NCBI GenBank assembly: GCA_947574505.1 | Contig: CANPJW010000011.1 | Span: forward strand, 1-64,000 | Length of the DNA stretch: 64,000 nt | DNA from: an uncultured Bacteroides sp. | GTDB taxonomy: Bacteria; Bacteroidota; Bacteroidia; Bacteroidales; Bacteroidaceae | Reading direction: 5' to 3' | Shown here: piece by piece, positions 9,171 through 18,534 of the stretch | Layout: every line of letters starts with the position of its first letter | Position numbering within the stretch: the stretch's first letter is position 1 | Notes under the pieces: generated by a model | Told to the model about the DNA's origin: nothing | Databases searched by the model: none | What the model saw: the letters and a program-made list of their open reading frames with translations, nothing else | Position numbers and translations under genes: made by a program

Positions 9171-12100
9171 ATGCTAAACGTACAATCTCTAACCCAAAGG
9201 ACATTTGCACAGATAGTAGTCTTTGCATTACTCCTATTAAACAGTACACTGGCATTTGCTCAAAATCAAGTTAACGGTATTGTCACAGACAAGACCGGAG
9301 AACCCCTTATCGGAGTGAATGTAGTCGAAAAAGGTACTACCAACGGTGTTATCACTGACTTTAACGGACAGTTTACACTGAATGTAGCACAAGGAAAGAC
9401 ACTCGTATTCTCTTACGTGGGTTACACTACCCAGGAAATTACAGTAAAAGGATCTTCTTTGAAGATTATTATGGAAGAAGATTCTAAAACATTAGATGAA
9501 GTTGTGGTAGTAGGTTATGGCAGTATGAGTCGTAAGGATGTAACCAGCTCCATTACCACTGTGAAAGCAGACAAACTGAATGTAGGAGTTTATTCTGACC
9601 CTGGACAGTTGTTGCAAGGTAAAGTCCCTGGTTTGACGGTAGTACAAAGCAGCGACCCGACTTCTGGTACAGCTTCTATCTCTTTACGTGGGGCTTCTTC
9701 TCTGCGTACCGGTGCGGCAATGGAACCTTATTATGTTATTGACGGTATTCCCGGTATGTCATTAAGTCTGATTGCTCCCGAAGATATTGAAAGCATTGAC
9801 GTACTTCGTGACGCTTCTGCAACGGCTATTTATGGCTCCAAGGCTGCTAACGGTGTAATCTTGATTACCACCAAAAAAGGTAGTAAAAGTGAGCACACTT
9901 CTGTAAACTACAGCGCATATCTTGCATTTGACAACATTGCCAAGCGTTTAGATATGATGACTGCCGACGAACTCCGCACCTATGCCAAGGAAAATAACAT
10001 CACTCTTCCGAATGACAAAGGAGCAAACACCAATTGGAACGATGAAGTACTGCGCACAGCAATCAGTCATAACCACAACGTTTCTATCAATGGCGGTTCA
10101 GAAAAGACTCAATACAGTGCCAGCATGAGTTATCAAAACAAACAAGGTATCGTACGTGGTACAGATTTCGAGCGTTTCGGCGGCCGCGCATTCTTGCAAA
10201 CCAAAGCACTGAATGATCGGCTCACCTTAGCCTTTAACGTGAATGCCGCACAATCAAAAGGTACTACCGTTGATTCCGCCAAAGATGGCCAATCCGTATT
10301 CGATGCCATGAATTATTATTCTCCACTAGTTCCTGTCACCAATGCAGACGGTTCTTGGTATAGCGACAAAACTATCTCCCAAAACTTCAATCCTGTATCC
10401 ATGATCAATGAAGATACTTTTGAAAATAACAAGAAACTCCTTCAAGGAACAGCCAAAGGTACTTTAGATATCACTAAGGACTTGAAATGGAACTTAAGTC
10501 TTTCCTATCAAGACGAACAATATATATGGAACGAATACCATACCAGCAAATCCCAATATAACACCCGAAATGGCGAAGCTAAACGTATTGCAACAGAAAA
10601 CAAGAAAAAAATTCTTGAAACATACATAAACTATGATCATACATTCGCCAATATCCACAAACTGGGCCTGATGGCCGGTTATTCATGGGAACAGAATGAT
10701 GACAATGACAGTTTCGGTCTGGATGTCTACGACTTTTACAATGATAACACCACCTTTTATAATCTGAACCTTGCCAATAAAATGGATTGGCAGAATGGCG
10801 GTATCACCAGCAATAATAACGGTCATTTGGAAACTTTACGTATGATCTCATTTTATGGACGTATCAACTACTCCTTCAACAGCAAATACCTGCTTCAAGC
10901 AACAATTCGCCGTGACGGCTCCTCTGCTTTTGGAAAGAACAACCGTTGGGGAACTTTTCCATCTGCATCGTTGGCATGGCGTATGAGCGAAGAAAAGTTC
11001 ATCAAAGATTTAAATGTTTTCGATGACTTGAAGTTCCGTGTTGGTTATGGTGTTAGTGGTAACTCACTCGGATTCGGAGCTTATTCGGCTATCCAGACTT
11101 ACAGTACTTCAGGTTGGTTCAACTATACAAACGCCAATGGCACACAGAATAGTTACCATACCCTGGCAGCCGCCTCAAATGCCAATCCAGACCTAAAATG
11201 GGAACGTACAGCCATGTTGAACATCGGGCTGGACTTCAGCTTCTTTGGAGGCAGATTAGGAGGAACCATCGAATACTATGACAAGCGTACCAGCGACCTG
11301 ATATACACTTACGAGGTTTCCACAAACCGCTATCCTTTCGGAACCATGCCGGCCAATGTGGGAGATATCAGCAATAAAGGTATTGAATTTACCATTAATG
11401 CCACTCCTATACAAACAAAAAATTTCTCTTGGCAAACCAGTTTGAACTTATCTCATAATAAAAATAACGTAGAAAGTATATCCAACAGTGAATATTCCGT
11501 AGATTATATCCGTGCAGCCGATCCTGAAATCGCAGGTTATTCTTCAAATGCAGACGTACAGCGCATCATGGAAGGACATCCTATCGGCACCTTCTACACC
11601 TACGAATGGGCCGGCTACAATAACCAAGGAGTATCCATCTTTTATGTACACGATCCTGAAACGGGTGAGCGTACAGGCGAAACGACCACAGATCCTGAAA
11701 CTGATAGAGACCGTACTATTACCGGCTGTGCACAACCTGATTTAAATTTAGGCTGGAGCAATAACTTCCAATACAAGAACTGGAATCTCGATTTATTCTT
11801 TACTGGTGTTCTTGGACAAGATATCTACAACGCCACTGCAGAACAATACTCTAATGTTTCTTTTGTGAAAGAAGGCCGCAATGTATTAAAAAGCGTAGCT
11901 ACCGAACACCGTGCTACAGACACACAATCTCAAGCACCATCCAATCGCTGGATAGAGAACGGTAGTTATTTCCGTCTGTCCTCGGTTTCATTGGGATATA
12001 CTTTCGGCAAAATTGGTAACTGGATAAACTCGCTCAAGCTATACGCTACTTGTAATAATGTATTCACCATTACCGGTTACTCCGGTCGTGATCCGGAAAT

Positions 12101-12194
12101 CAACCTTGGAGGCTTGGAACCGGGTATGGACAGACGCACCAATTACTATCCGCGTACCCGTTCATTTATGATCGGTGTAAACATGAATTTCTAA
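9171..12194 (+). CDS. SusC-like TonB-dependent outer-membrane transporter, PUL 1
   Basis: This is the outer-membrane importer of the oligosaccharide bound by the neighbouring SusD. The 1007-residue protein has a signal peptide ending LAFAQ, a carboxypeptidase D regulatory-like domain (VNGIVTDKTGEPLIGVNV), a TonB box (TLDEVVVVGYG) at about residues 105-115, and a plug domain with the SusC motif DVLRDASATAIYGSKAANGVILITTKKG. A 22-strand barrel follows, ending in an aromatic-terminated strand (MIGVNMNF). The length is normal. The 75-base gap after the acetyltransferase contains no recognisable promoter, so it is probably read through from upstream. Confidence 0.95.
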   Translation: MLNVQSLTQRTFAQIVVFALLLLNSTLAFAQNQVNGIVTDKTGEPLIGVNVVEKGTTNGVITDFNGQFTLNVAQGKTLVFSYVGYTTQEITVKGSSLKIIMEEDSKTLDEVVVVGYGSMSRKDVTSSITTVKADKLNVGVYSDPGQLLQGKVPGLTVVQSSDPTSGTASISLRGASSLRTGAAMEPYYVIDGIPGMSLSLIAPEDIESIDVLRDASATAIYGSKAANGVILITTKKGSKSEHTSVNYSAYLAFDNIAKRLDMMTADELRTYAKENNITLPNDKGANTNWNDEVLRTAISHNHNVSINGGSEKTQYSASMSYQNKQGIVRGTDFERFGGRAFLQTKALNDRLTLAFNVNAAQSKGTTVDSAKDGQSVFDAMNYYSPLVPVTNADGSWYSDKTISQNFNPVSMINEDTFENNKKLLQGTAKGTLDITKDLKWNLSLSYQDEQYIWNEYHTSKSQYNTRNGEAKRIATENKKKILETYINYDHTFANIHKLGLMAGYSWEQNDDNDSFGLDVYDFYNDNTTFYNLNLANKMDWQNGGITSNNNGHLETLRMISFYGRINYSFNSKYLLQATIRRDGSSAFGKNNRWGTFPSASLAWRMSEEKFIKDLNVFDDLKFRVGYGVSGNSLGFGAYSAIQTYSTSGWFNYTNANGTQNSYHTLAAASNANPDLKWERTAMLNIGLDFSFFGGRLGGTIEYYDKRTSDLIYTYEVSTNRYPFGTMPANVGDISNKGIEFTINATPIQTKNFSWQTSLNLSHNKNNVESISNSEYSVDYIRAADPEIAGYSSNADVQRIMEGHPIGTFYTYEWAGYNNQGVSIFYVHDPETGERTGETTTDPETDRDRTITGCAQPDLNLGWSNNFQYKNWNLDLFFTGVLGQDIYNATAEQYSNVSFVKEGRNVLKSVATEHRATDTQSQAPSNRWIENGSYFRLSSVSLGYTFGKIGNWINSLKLYATCNNVFTITGYSGRDPEINLGGLEPGMDRRTNYYPRTRSFMIGVNMNF

Positions 12195-12214
12195 CCATAT
12201 AATTGAAAACTGAT

Positions 12215-13858
12215 ATGAAAAATAGCATAAAATTAATAACCTGGCTAGTAGGTGGTCTGTTCACCTTCTCCTCCTGCACAGATCTAGATGTGGATCTTAA
12301 ATCTACTTATACAGAATACCCGGATTCCGAAATTGCCAAAGAAGCGAAAATGGCAGGTTTGTATTATGGATTCGGCGGAGCATTAGGACGTCGTTATATG
12401 GAAGCTGCCCTGCTGTCCTCTGATGAATTCATGGCAGTGACATTTGGTGGTAACTGGTATGATGGCGGCAATTATATCCATTCCTCTCTTCATGCCAGCC
12501 TTCCAGGAGACGCACACGTGGACTGGGCCGGTGATATTCCGGCTGCAATCACAAAGTGCAATCAAGCAATTTTTGACCTGGGTGGAGAGGATGAAAACAA
12601 TGCCGAACAAGAAGCCTTGATTGCTCCGGCACTTGCCATGCGTGCTTTCTATCATTTTATTTTTATGGATACATTCGGAGCAACTCCCAAATTAGACCAT
12701 TTGATCGGCGATTCTGAAGCTATCGACCGTTCTCCCCGTTCCGAAATTACAAAATTTATCGAAAGCGACCTGCTTCGTGCTTTGGCTTCCGGCGGTTTAA
12801 AAGAAGATGTTGATGCTTCCACTTATGGCAAGCCAACCAAATGGATGGCTGAGGCTCTCCTTGCCAAACTCTATATAAACTGGGCTGTTTATACCTGTGA
12901 TGATGTAGCTACTTATGATCCAAGCATGACTAATTCCAAATTGAATGATGTCATAAAATATTGCGATGATATCATCGCCTCTGGTCATTTCAACCTCAGT
13001 GATGGTTATCGCAAGAAATTCATGCCGGACAACGGCTATCAGATCAAAGATTTCATCTATGCAATGCCATACCAAAATAATGAAACATCAACCAGAGCCA
13101 ATACTTACGCCCGTTTTCAATTCTGGCCTAAATTCAACAATGACGGCGCGGACGGCAAAGGACTGTTCGGTATAACACTATCCAAAAATGCTGGAGGCGT
13201 TTTCATCGTCACTCCTGAAGCAGCAGACCGTTTTTGCCTGGAAGGAGATGAACGCAATGACATCATCATGAAAGGTGCGATCAACTATTATGACATCAGC
13301 ACACATACAATGGGAACAGAACCTTATATATACAACGGACAACAAGTTGTCCTCACCAAGAATATCACCATCTTGAATGACCAAATGGATCTTGGAAATG
13401 ACTTGAACGCATGGTGCCAGGGATACCGATGCATCAAATGGGCTATTCAAGCAGACGATTATAACCTCTATAACCGGAATCAAAGCAATGATGTACCTAT
13501 CTTCCGTTATGCAGATATTCTGCTGATGAAAGCAGAAGCTATTCTACGGGGAGCAACAGCTACGAACGGTGATACGCCACAATCCCTGTTCAACCAAATA
13601 CGCAGCTACTGTAACGCTCCATTATTGGAGCATTCTCCTTCATTGGACGAGTTGCTTGAAGAGCGTGCACGTGAATTTTACGCAGAAACATGGCGTCGCA
13701 ATGACCTAATCCGTTTTGGAAAGTTCGAAGACGACTGGGGATATAAAAATCAATATCATCCGGAAGCCAAGACCGAGAAATGGCGTAGAATCTTCCCTGT
13801 ATCTGTCGGCTTGATGAATTCAAACACCAACTGGAAGCAAAATTACGGTTATTGGTAA
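12215..13858 (+). CDS. SusD-like substrate-binding lipoprotein, PUL 1
   Basis: This is the surface lipoprotein lid of the SusC transporter. The lipobox FTFSSC is at residues about 16-21, followed by the SusD/RagB TPR-like helical fold, about 547 residues. Typical C-terminal SusD features are seen (RYADILLMKAEAILR; LLEERAREFYAETWRRNDLIRFG). ATG 12215 is chosen because the in-frame upstream TTG at 12203 would add four residues before a normal lipoprotein signal. It starts 20 bases after susC stops. A strong hairpin follows at 13868. Confidence 0.93.
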   Translation: MKNSIKLITWLVGGLFTFSSCTDLDVDLKSTYTEYPDSEIAKEAKMAGLYYGFGGALGRRYMEAALLSSDEFMAVTFGGNWYDGGNYIHSSLHASLPGDAHVDWAGDIPAAITKCNQAIFDLGGEDENNAEQEALIAPALAMRAFYHFIFMDTFGATPKLDHLIGDSEAIDRSPRSEITKFIESDLLRALASGGLKEDVDASTYGKPTKWMAEALLAKLYINWAVYTCDDVATYDPSMTNSKLNDVIKYCDDIIASGHFNLSDGYRKKFMPDNGYQIKDFIYAMPYQNNETSTRANTYARFQFWPKFNNDGADGKGLFGITLSKNAGGVFIVTPEAADRFCLEGDERNDIIMKGAINYYDISTHTMGTEPYIYNGQQVVLTKNITILNDQMDLGNDLNAWCQGYRCIKWAIQADDYNLYNRNQSNDVPIFRYADILLMKAEAILRGATATNGDTPQSLFNQIRSYCNAPLLEHSPSLDELLEERAREFYAETWRRNDLIRFGKFEDDWGYKNQYHPEAKTEKWRRIFPVSVGLMNSNTNWKQNYGYW

Positions 13859-13867
13859 ATTAAATAA

Positions 13868-13907
13868 GTTTTTATAAGGGCTTGTTACGGCAAGCTCTTA
13901 TAAAAAC
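13868..13907 (+). terminator. Strong hairpin between susD and the downstream enzyme genes
   Basis: A 17-bp stem (positions 13868-13884 with 13891-13907, one G-U pair) encloses a 6-base loop. There is no long T tract immediately after it, and the genes downstream are on the same strand without an obvious promoter. It may be an attenuator or an mRNA-stabilising 3' hairpin that makes susCD more abundant than the enzymes. Confidence 0.7.
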
Positions 13908-13928
13908 CTTTAAAGCAAAAAATAATTC

Positions 13929-14741
13929 ATGAAACGTCATCAAATCTTATTACTTCATATCGCGACATCCATCTTGGTATTATTCCCATTTCCTATACAT
14001 GCCCATAAAATGATGTACCAGGACTCTATCGAAATCGTAGTACACAGAGGAGCGAACCATATAGCGCCGGAAAACACCATTCCATCAGCTCTAGCTGCAT
14101 TGAAACATGGAGCCGGCTGGATAGAAGTGGACGTGCGCAAAAGTAAAGACAATATACTTTATAATCTGCATGATGAAACTTTAGACCGTACTACCAACGG
14201 TAAAGGTCCCATTCAAGATATGCTATCCAAAGATATTGAAAAATTAGACGCCGGCAGTTGGTTCAGTTCTCGATTTACCGGCATTCACGTACCCCGTATA
14301 GCCGAAATGCTAGATACCCTACAAGGAAAGGCACACATTTTTTTTGATGTAAAACGAGGAACTCCGATAAAAGATTTGATTACATTAGTACGCCAAAAAG
14401 GATATGAAAATAAAAGTTTCTTCTGGTTTGCAGACTCAGAAATGCTGAAAGAATTTATCAAAATCGCTCCGGAAATGAAGATTAAAGTAAATGCCTCCAA
14501 TATAGCGGCTTTGAAGAAATGGATGAAAATATGCACCCCGACCTATGTAGAAACAGATATCCTCAATATCACTCCTCAATTCAAAGAATTCTGCAAAAGC
14601 AATCATATCAAGATAATGGCTGCTATTCAGAATGCGAGTGAAAAAGAATATAAAAAAGCGATTGAAGTCCATCCCGATTTAGTCAATCTGGACCGGCCGG
14701 AACTCTTTATAAAAATACTCCATCAGGAGATAAAAAAATAA
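13929..14741 (+). CDS. Glycerophosphodiester phosphodiesterase family protein (GDPD)
   Basis: This secreted phosphodiesterase of the GDPD TIM-barrel family has 270 residues with signal peptide MKRHQILLLHIATSILVLF ending near PIHAH. The canonical metal and catalytic residues are all present: HRG (H39), PENT (E48), the EVDV acidic pair, HDETLDRTTNG (H81) and FFDVK. Family members hydrolyse glycerophosphodiesters, and related folds cleave phosphosphingolipids and GPI anchors. Its place among mannosidases in a PUL suggests that it opens a phosphodiester within or at the base of the imported glycan. The substrate is inferred. Confidence 0.88.
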   Translation: MKRHQILLLHIATSILVLFPFPIHAHKMMYQDSIEIVVHRGANHIAPENTIPSALAALKHGAGWIEVDVRKSKDNILYNLHDETLDRTTNGKGPIQDMLSKDIEKLDAGSWFSSRFTGIHVPRIAEMLDTLQGKAHIFFDVKRGTPIKDLITLVRQKGYENKSFFWFADSEMLKEFIKIAPEMKIKVNASNIAALKKWMKICTPTYVETDILNITPQFKEFCKSNHIKIMAAIQNASEKEYKKAIEVHPDLVNLDRPELFIKILHQEIKK

Positions 14742-14760
14742 CCCTTTTCCAAGAAGAGCT

Positions 14761-17094
14761 ATGAAAAGTACCCTATCTTACCTGTTGATTATATGCAGCC
14801 TGTTTACTGCTTGTATCGGCCATCAGGAAGAATCCCTACTGTTCTACGTAGATACCCGTACGGGCACTGCACCAAGCGCAACCCACACCGCAGAACTTTT
14901 CGGCAAAAATACCGAAGAGTACGGGCAAACGCTGCCTGCTGTTCTAGAGCCCAACGGAATGAACTTTTGGACTCCCCAAACACAAGATACAGAAGCAAAA
15001 TGTAAGGCTCCCTATTATTACAAAGATACGAAAATACAAGGTTTCCGCAATTCACATTGGATTGTCGGAGGTTGTACACAGGATTACGGTTCCATGACCT
15101 TGATGCCTGTATCGGGTACACTGAAATATCTTCCCCAAGACAGAGGAAGCCTGTTCTCTCACCAAGAAGAAACAGCAACGCCCGCCTATTACTCTGTCCT
15201 TCTCAAAGATTATTCCATCTTTGCAGAAATGACCGGACGTTCCCGTTCAGCCATTTTTCGATTCACTTATAACCAACCGGAAGATGCTTATCTCATAGTC
15301 AATCCTAACAGTGATGAAGGGAAAGGATATATTGAAATCGATACCATAAAAAAACAGATACGCGGATACAATCCCGTCCACCGCATCTATCAAGGCTGGG
15401 GAGAACCCGCCGGATACAACGGGTACTTTATCATTGAATATCAAAATGAAATAGAAGAATATGGTACATTCCGGCATGACAGTCTCTTCGCCGGACAACG
15501 ACAGATAGCCGATGGAACAGGTATAGGTGCATATCTCCGGTTCAAAATGCACTCAGAAAGACCCATATTAATTAAAGCCGCTTCCTCTTTTACTGACATG
15601 GAAGGCGCTCAAAAGAATCTGGACACCGAGATACCTCATTGGGATTTTGACCGCACCCGACAGGAACTGAACTCCATCTGGGAACAAAGACTTTCACAAG
15701 TTACAGTACAGACAAACAACCGAAACGATAAAGAGAAATTTTACGGAGCACTCTACCGTGCCTCATTCCTGCCACGTACATTCAATGATGTAGACGGGCG
15801 CTATCCTTCTTTTTCCACAGGACACCCGTTCAGACAATCAGCCAACGGTAGAAATTACTATGAAGATTACAGTATGTGGGATACTTACCGTGCTCTCCAT
15901 CCTTTAGTCAATATCCTAACCCCAAAGAAAGCCGGAGACATGATGCAATCATTGGTGGACAAATATGAACAAGGCGGCTGGCTGCCTATATTTCCTTGTT
16001 GGAACAGTTATACCGCAGCCATGATAGGCGATCATTGCATCTCCGCACTGGGAGATGCCTATATCAAAGGAATCCGTAATTTTGATATCAACAAAGCTTG
16101 CGAAGGAATGCTCCGGAACGCATTCAGGACTCCCGCCACCTATGAAGAATATAAAAACGGAATGGGACGGCGTGCTTTGAATTCTTATCTAAAATATGGA
16201 TACATTCCTTTGGAAGACAGCGTACCGGAAGCCTTTCATACCTGCGAACAAGTGTCACGTACTTTAGAATATGCATACGATGATTTCGTATTGGCCCAAG
16301 TCCTGCAAAAGTTGGAAACATCAGATGATTACTTTCCTGATCCACAAAAAACAGGACTTTATGATACATTAATGATACGTGCACGATATTACCGTAACGT
16401 AATAAACCCTAGCACCGGATATGCCCAAGGCAGATACGCTGACGGAAGTTTCCTCACCGATGCCGGTAACGCCTTTTCTTTCACCCGCTTCATCACCGAA
16501 GGAGCTCCCTGCCATTATACTTGGTATGCCCCCCATGATATATACGGACTTATGGAATGTATGGGCGGAAAAGAAAAATACATTGCCAAACTGGATTCCA
16601 TGTTCAGCGAACACCGCTACTGGCACGGCAACGAACCTTGTCATCAGATAGCCTACCTCTTCAACTATGCCGGACAACCTTGGAAAACCCAACGGGAGGT
16701 ACGTCATATTATGGAAACAGAATATCTGAATGCTCCCGGTGGTCTGTCAGGTAATGATGATGCAGGACAGATGTCTGCCTGGTATGTATTTTCTGCTATG
16801 GGATTCTATCCGGTATGTCCCGGTACACCTTATTATATAATAGGAAGTCCTTCTTTTCCCCGGATGAGTATCCGCTTGGAAAACGGAAAGACATTCACCA
16901 TATTAGCCCACAACGCCAACAAAAAAAATATATATATCCAGTCAGCAAAACTAAACGGAAAAGAATATGACAAGAATTACTTTACACACCAAGATATAGT
17001 ACAGGGAGGAACATTAGAGTTCCAGATGGGCCCGAACCCTAATACAAGCTGGGGAGCATCCGCCCTCAGCCTGCCTCCCGACAACATGAAATAA
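14761..17094 (+). CDS. GH92 alpha-mannosidase (first copy), probable lipoprotein
   Basis: GH92 enzymes are calcium-dependent inverting exo-alpha-mannosidases. This 777-residue copy carries the family signatures WHGNEPCH (likely acid E625) and SGNDDAGQMSAW (D666/D667, the general-base and water-binding region). An N-terminal beta-sandwich precedes an (alpha/alpha)6 catalytic domain. The signal MKSTLSYLLIICSLFTAC ends in a lipobox-like LFTAC, so membrane anchoring is likely. It starts 19 bases after the GDPD gene. It is clearly divergent from the second GH92 downstream, suggesting a different linkage. Confidence 0.9.
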   Translation: MKSTLSYLLIICSLFTACIGHQEESLLFYVDTRTGTAPSATHTAELFGKNTEEYGQTLPAVLEPNGMNFWTPQTQDTEAKCKAPYYYKDTKIQGFRNSHWIVGGCTQDYGSMTLMPVSGTLKYLPQDRGSLFSHQEETATPAYYSVLLKDYSIFAEMTGRSRSAIFRFTYNQPEDAYLIVNPNSDEGKGYIEIDTIKKQIRGYNPVHRIYQGWGEPAGYNGYFIIEYQNEIEEYGTFRHDSLFAGQRQIADGTGIGAYLRFKMHSERPILIKAASSFTDMEGAQKNLDTEIPHWDFDRTRQELNSIWEQRLSQVTVQTNNRNDKEKFYGALYRASFLPRTFNDVDGRYPSFSTGHPFRQSANGRNYYEDYSMWDTYRALHPLVNILTPKKAGDMMQSLVDKYEQGGWLPIFPCWNSYTAAMIGDHCISALGDAYIKGIRNFDINKACEGMLRNAFRTPATYEEYKNGMGRRALNSYLKYGYIPLEDSVPEAFHTCEQVSRTLEYAYDDFVLAQVLQKLETSDDYFPDPQKTGLYDTLMIRARYYRNVINPSTGYAQGRYADGSFLTDAGNAFSFTRFITEGAPCHYTWYAPHDIYGLMECMGGKEKYIAKLDSMFSEHRYWHGNEPCHQIAYLFNYAGQPWKTQREVRHIMETEYLNAPGGLSGNDDAGQMSAWYVFSAMGFYPVCPGTPYYIIGSPSFPRMSIRLENGKTFTILAHNANKKNIYIQSAKLNGKEYDKNYFTHQDIVQGGTLEFQMGPNPNTSWGASALSLPPDNMK

Positions 17095-17119
17095 GTACAA
17101 AAAATAAAAAACAATCCAT

Positions 17120-18532
17120 ATGAAGAAACAAACTATCATCAGCCTCTTATGCTGCCTCCTGTTGTTTGTGACAGGATGCAGTACTTCCCATCAAGGGAAC
17201 ACGTACGACATCATGACCTATGGAGCCAAAGGAGACGGACAAACAGATGATGCCGCCGCTATACAACGCGCCATCAATGCCTGTTCCGCTGCCGGTGGCG
17301 GAACCGTAATCATTCCTGCCGGACACACCTTTCTATGCGGTCCGCTATATTTGAAATCCTATGTGAACCTTCATCTGGAACCCAACTCCCGATTGCTGGC
17401 CAACCCCGATGAAAGCATCTATACAGAAAGCGCATTCCGCGAAAACCGTGGCGAAGGAATGATGTGGATCAGTGGAAAAGACTTAAAACAAATATCCATT
17501 ACCGGTACAGGAGAAATAGACGGAAACGGAATCGCCTTCATGGGCAAAGAGCTGGATGATTCCTACGAGCTGAAGCCCGTCACTGATTTTGACCCACGCC
17601 CACATGTGCTTACCCTTATCAATGTGGAGAAAACCGTTATCCGTGACATCACGATCCGGAACAGCGCCTATTGGACAATACACCTGATAGGCTGTTACGA
17701 TGCCTTGATTGACGGCATCTCTTTATTGAATAATCTAAAAATACGCAACGGCGACGGTATTGATGTGGATCACTCCAAAAAAGTACGTATAGCGAACTGC
17801 TTCATTGAATCGGGCGATGACTGCATTTGCCTGAAGAATCGTCGGGAATTTGAAGAATATGGCTCTTGCGAAGATATTGTAGTGACTAATTGTATCATGA
17901 CTTCACGTTCATGCGCTATTAAGATAGGCTCGGAAAATATGGACAAGATTGATAATGTATTATTCAATAATTGCATTATCAAAAACAGCAACCGGGGCAT
18001 CGGCATACAAAACCGGGATGAAGGTACTGTGAGCAATGTCATTTTCTCCAATATATTAGTAGACTGTATGTTCTATTCTGATGTATGGTGGGGTAAAGCG
18101 GAACCTATCTATGTCACCTCATACCCTCGTGCCGTAGGCAATCATAAAGATGCAGGCTGGCGTTTCCCCAAAGGTGCAACGAAAGGACACTCGGGAGAAG
18201 TCAGCAACATTTTCTTCAATCAGATTAAATGCACTAGTGAAAACGGCATTTTCGTAGGGGGAGACACTCCGGAGAAAGTGCATCATATCTATTTTGATGA
18301 AATAGATGTCAAGTTGTTAAAACGTACCGGTTATGAAGGCGGTGTGTATGACAAACGTCCTTGTAACGGAGATGGTTTTGTATATGACAAGACTTATGCT
18401 TTCTATCTGGACACCGCTTCGGATATCCGGATTACCGGCTGTAACATTTATTGGGCCTTCCCTCAATTGACACAAGCCGGAGGAGATATCAAAGAGAAGA
18501 ATACAATACGTGTAAAAATAAACAAGAAATAA
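17120..18532 (+). CDS. GH28 family glycosidase (polygalacturonase-like), lipoprotein
   Basis: This is a right-handed beta-helix glycosidase of 470 residues. The lipobox LFVTGC is followed by the GH28/pectate-lyase-like start YGAKGDGQTDDAAAIQRAI. Candidate catalytic aspartates are D215 (GDGIDVD) and the pair D233/D234 (SGDDC), and CAIKIGS matches the substrate-binding block. Characterised relatives invert alpha-galacturonide bonds. The mannosidase, phosphodiesterase and GlcNAcase context has no other pectin enzyme, so a different alpha-uronide is plausible. It lies 25 bases after the first GH92 and 2 bases before the second. Confidence 0.85.
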   Translation: MKKQTIISLLCCLLLFVTGCSTSHQGNTYDIMTYGAKGDGQTDDAAAIQRAINACSAAGGGTVIIPAGHTFLCGPLYLKSYVNLHLEPNSRLLANPDESIYTESAFRENRGEGMMWISGKDLKQISITGTGEIDGNGIAFMGKELDDSYELKPVTDFDPRPHVLTLINVEKTVIRDITIRNSAYWTIHLIGCYDALIDGISLLNNLKIRNGDGIDVDHSKKVRIANCFIESGDDCICLKNRREFEEYGSCEDIVVTNCIMTSRSCAIKIGSENMDKIDNVLFNNCIIKNSNRGIGIQNRDEGTVSNVIFSNILVDCMFYSDVWWGKAEPIYVTSYPRAVGNHKDAGWRFPKGATKGHSGEVSNIFFNQIKCTSENGIFVGGDTPEKVHHIYFDEIDVKLLKRTGYEGGVYDKRPCNGDGFVYDKTYAFYLDTASDIRITGCNIYWAFPQLTQAGGDIKEKNTIRVKINKK

Positions 18533-18534
18533 TT

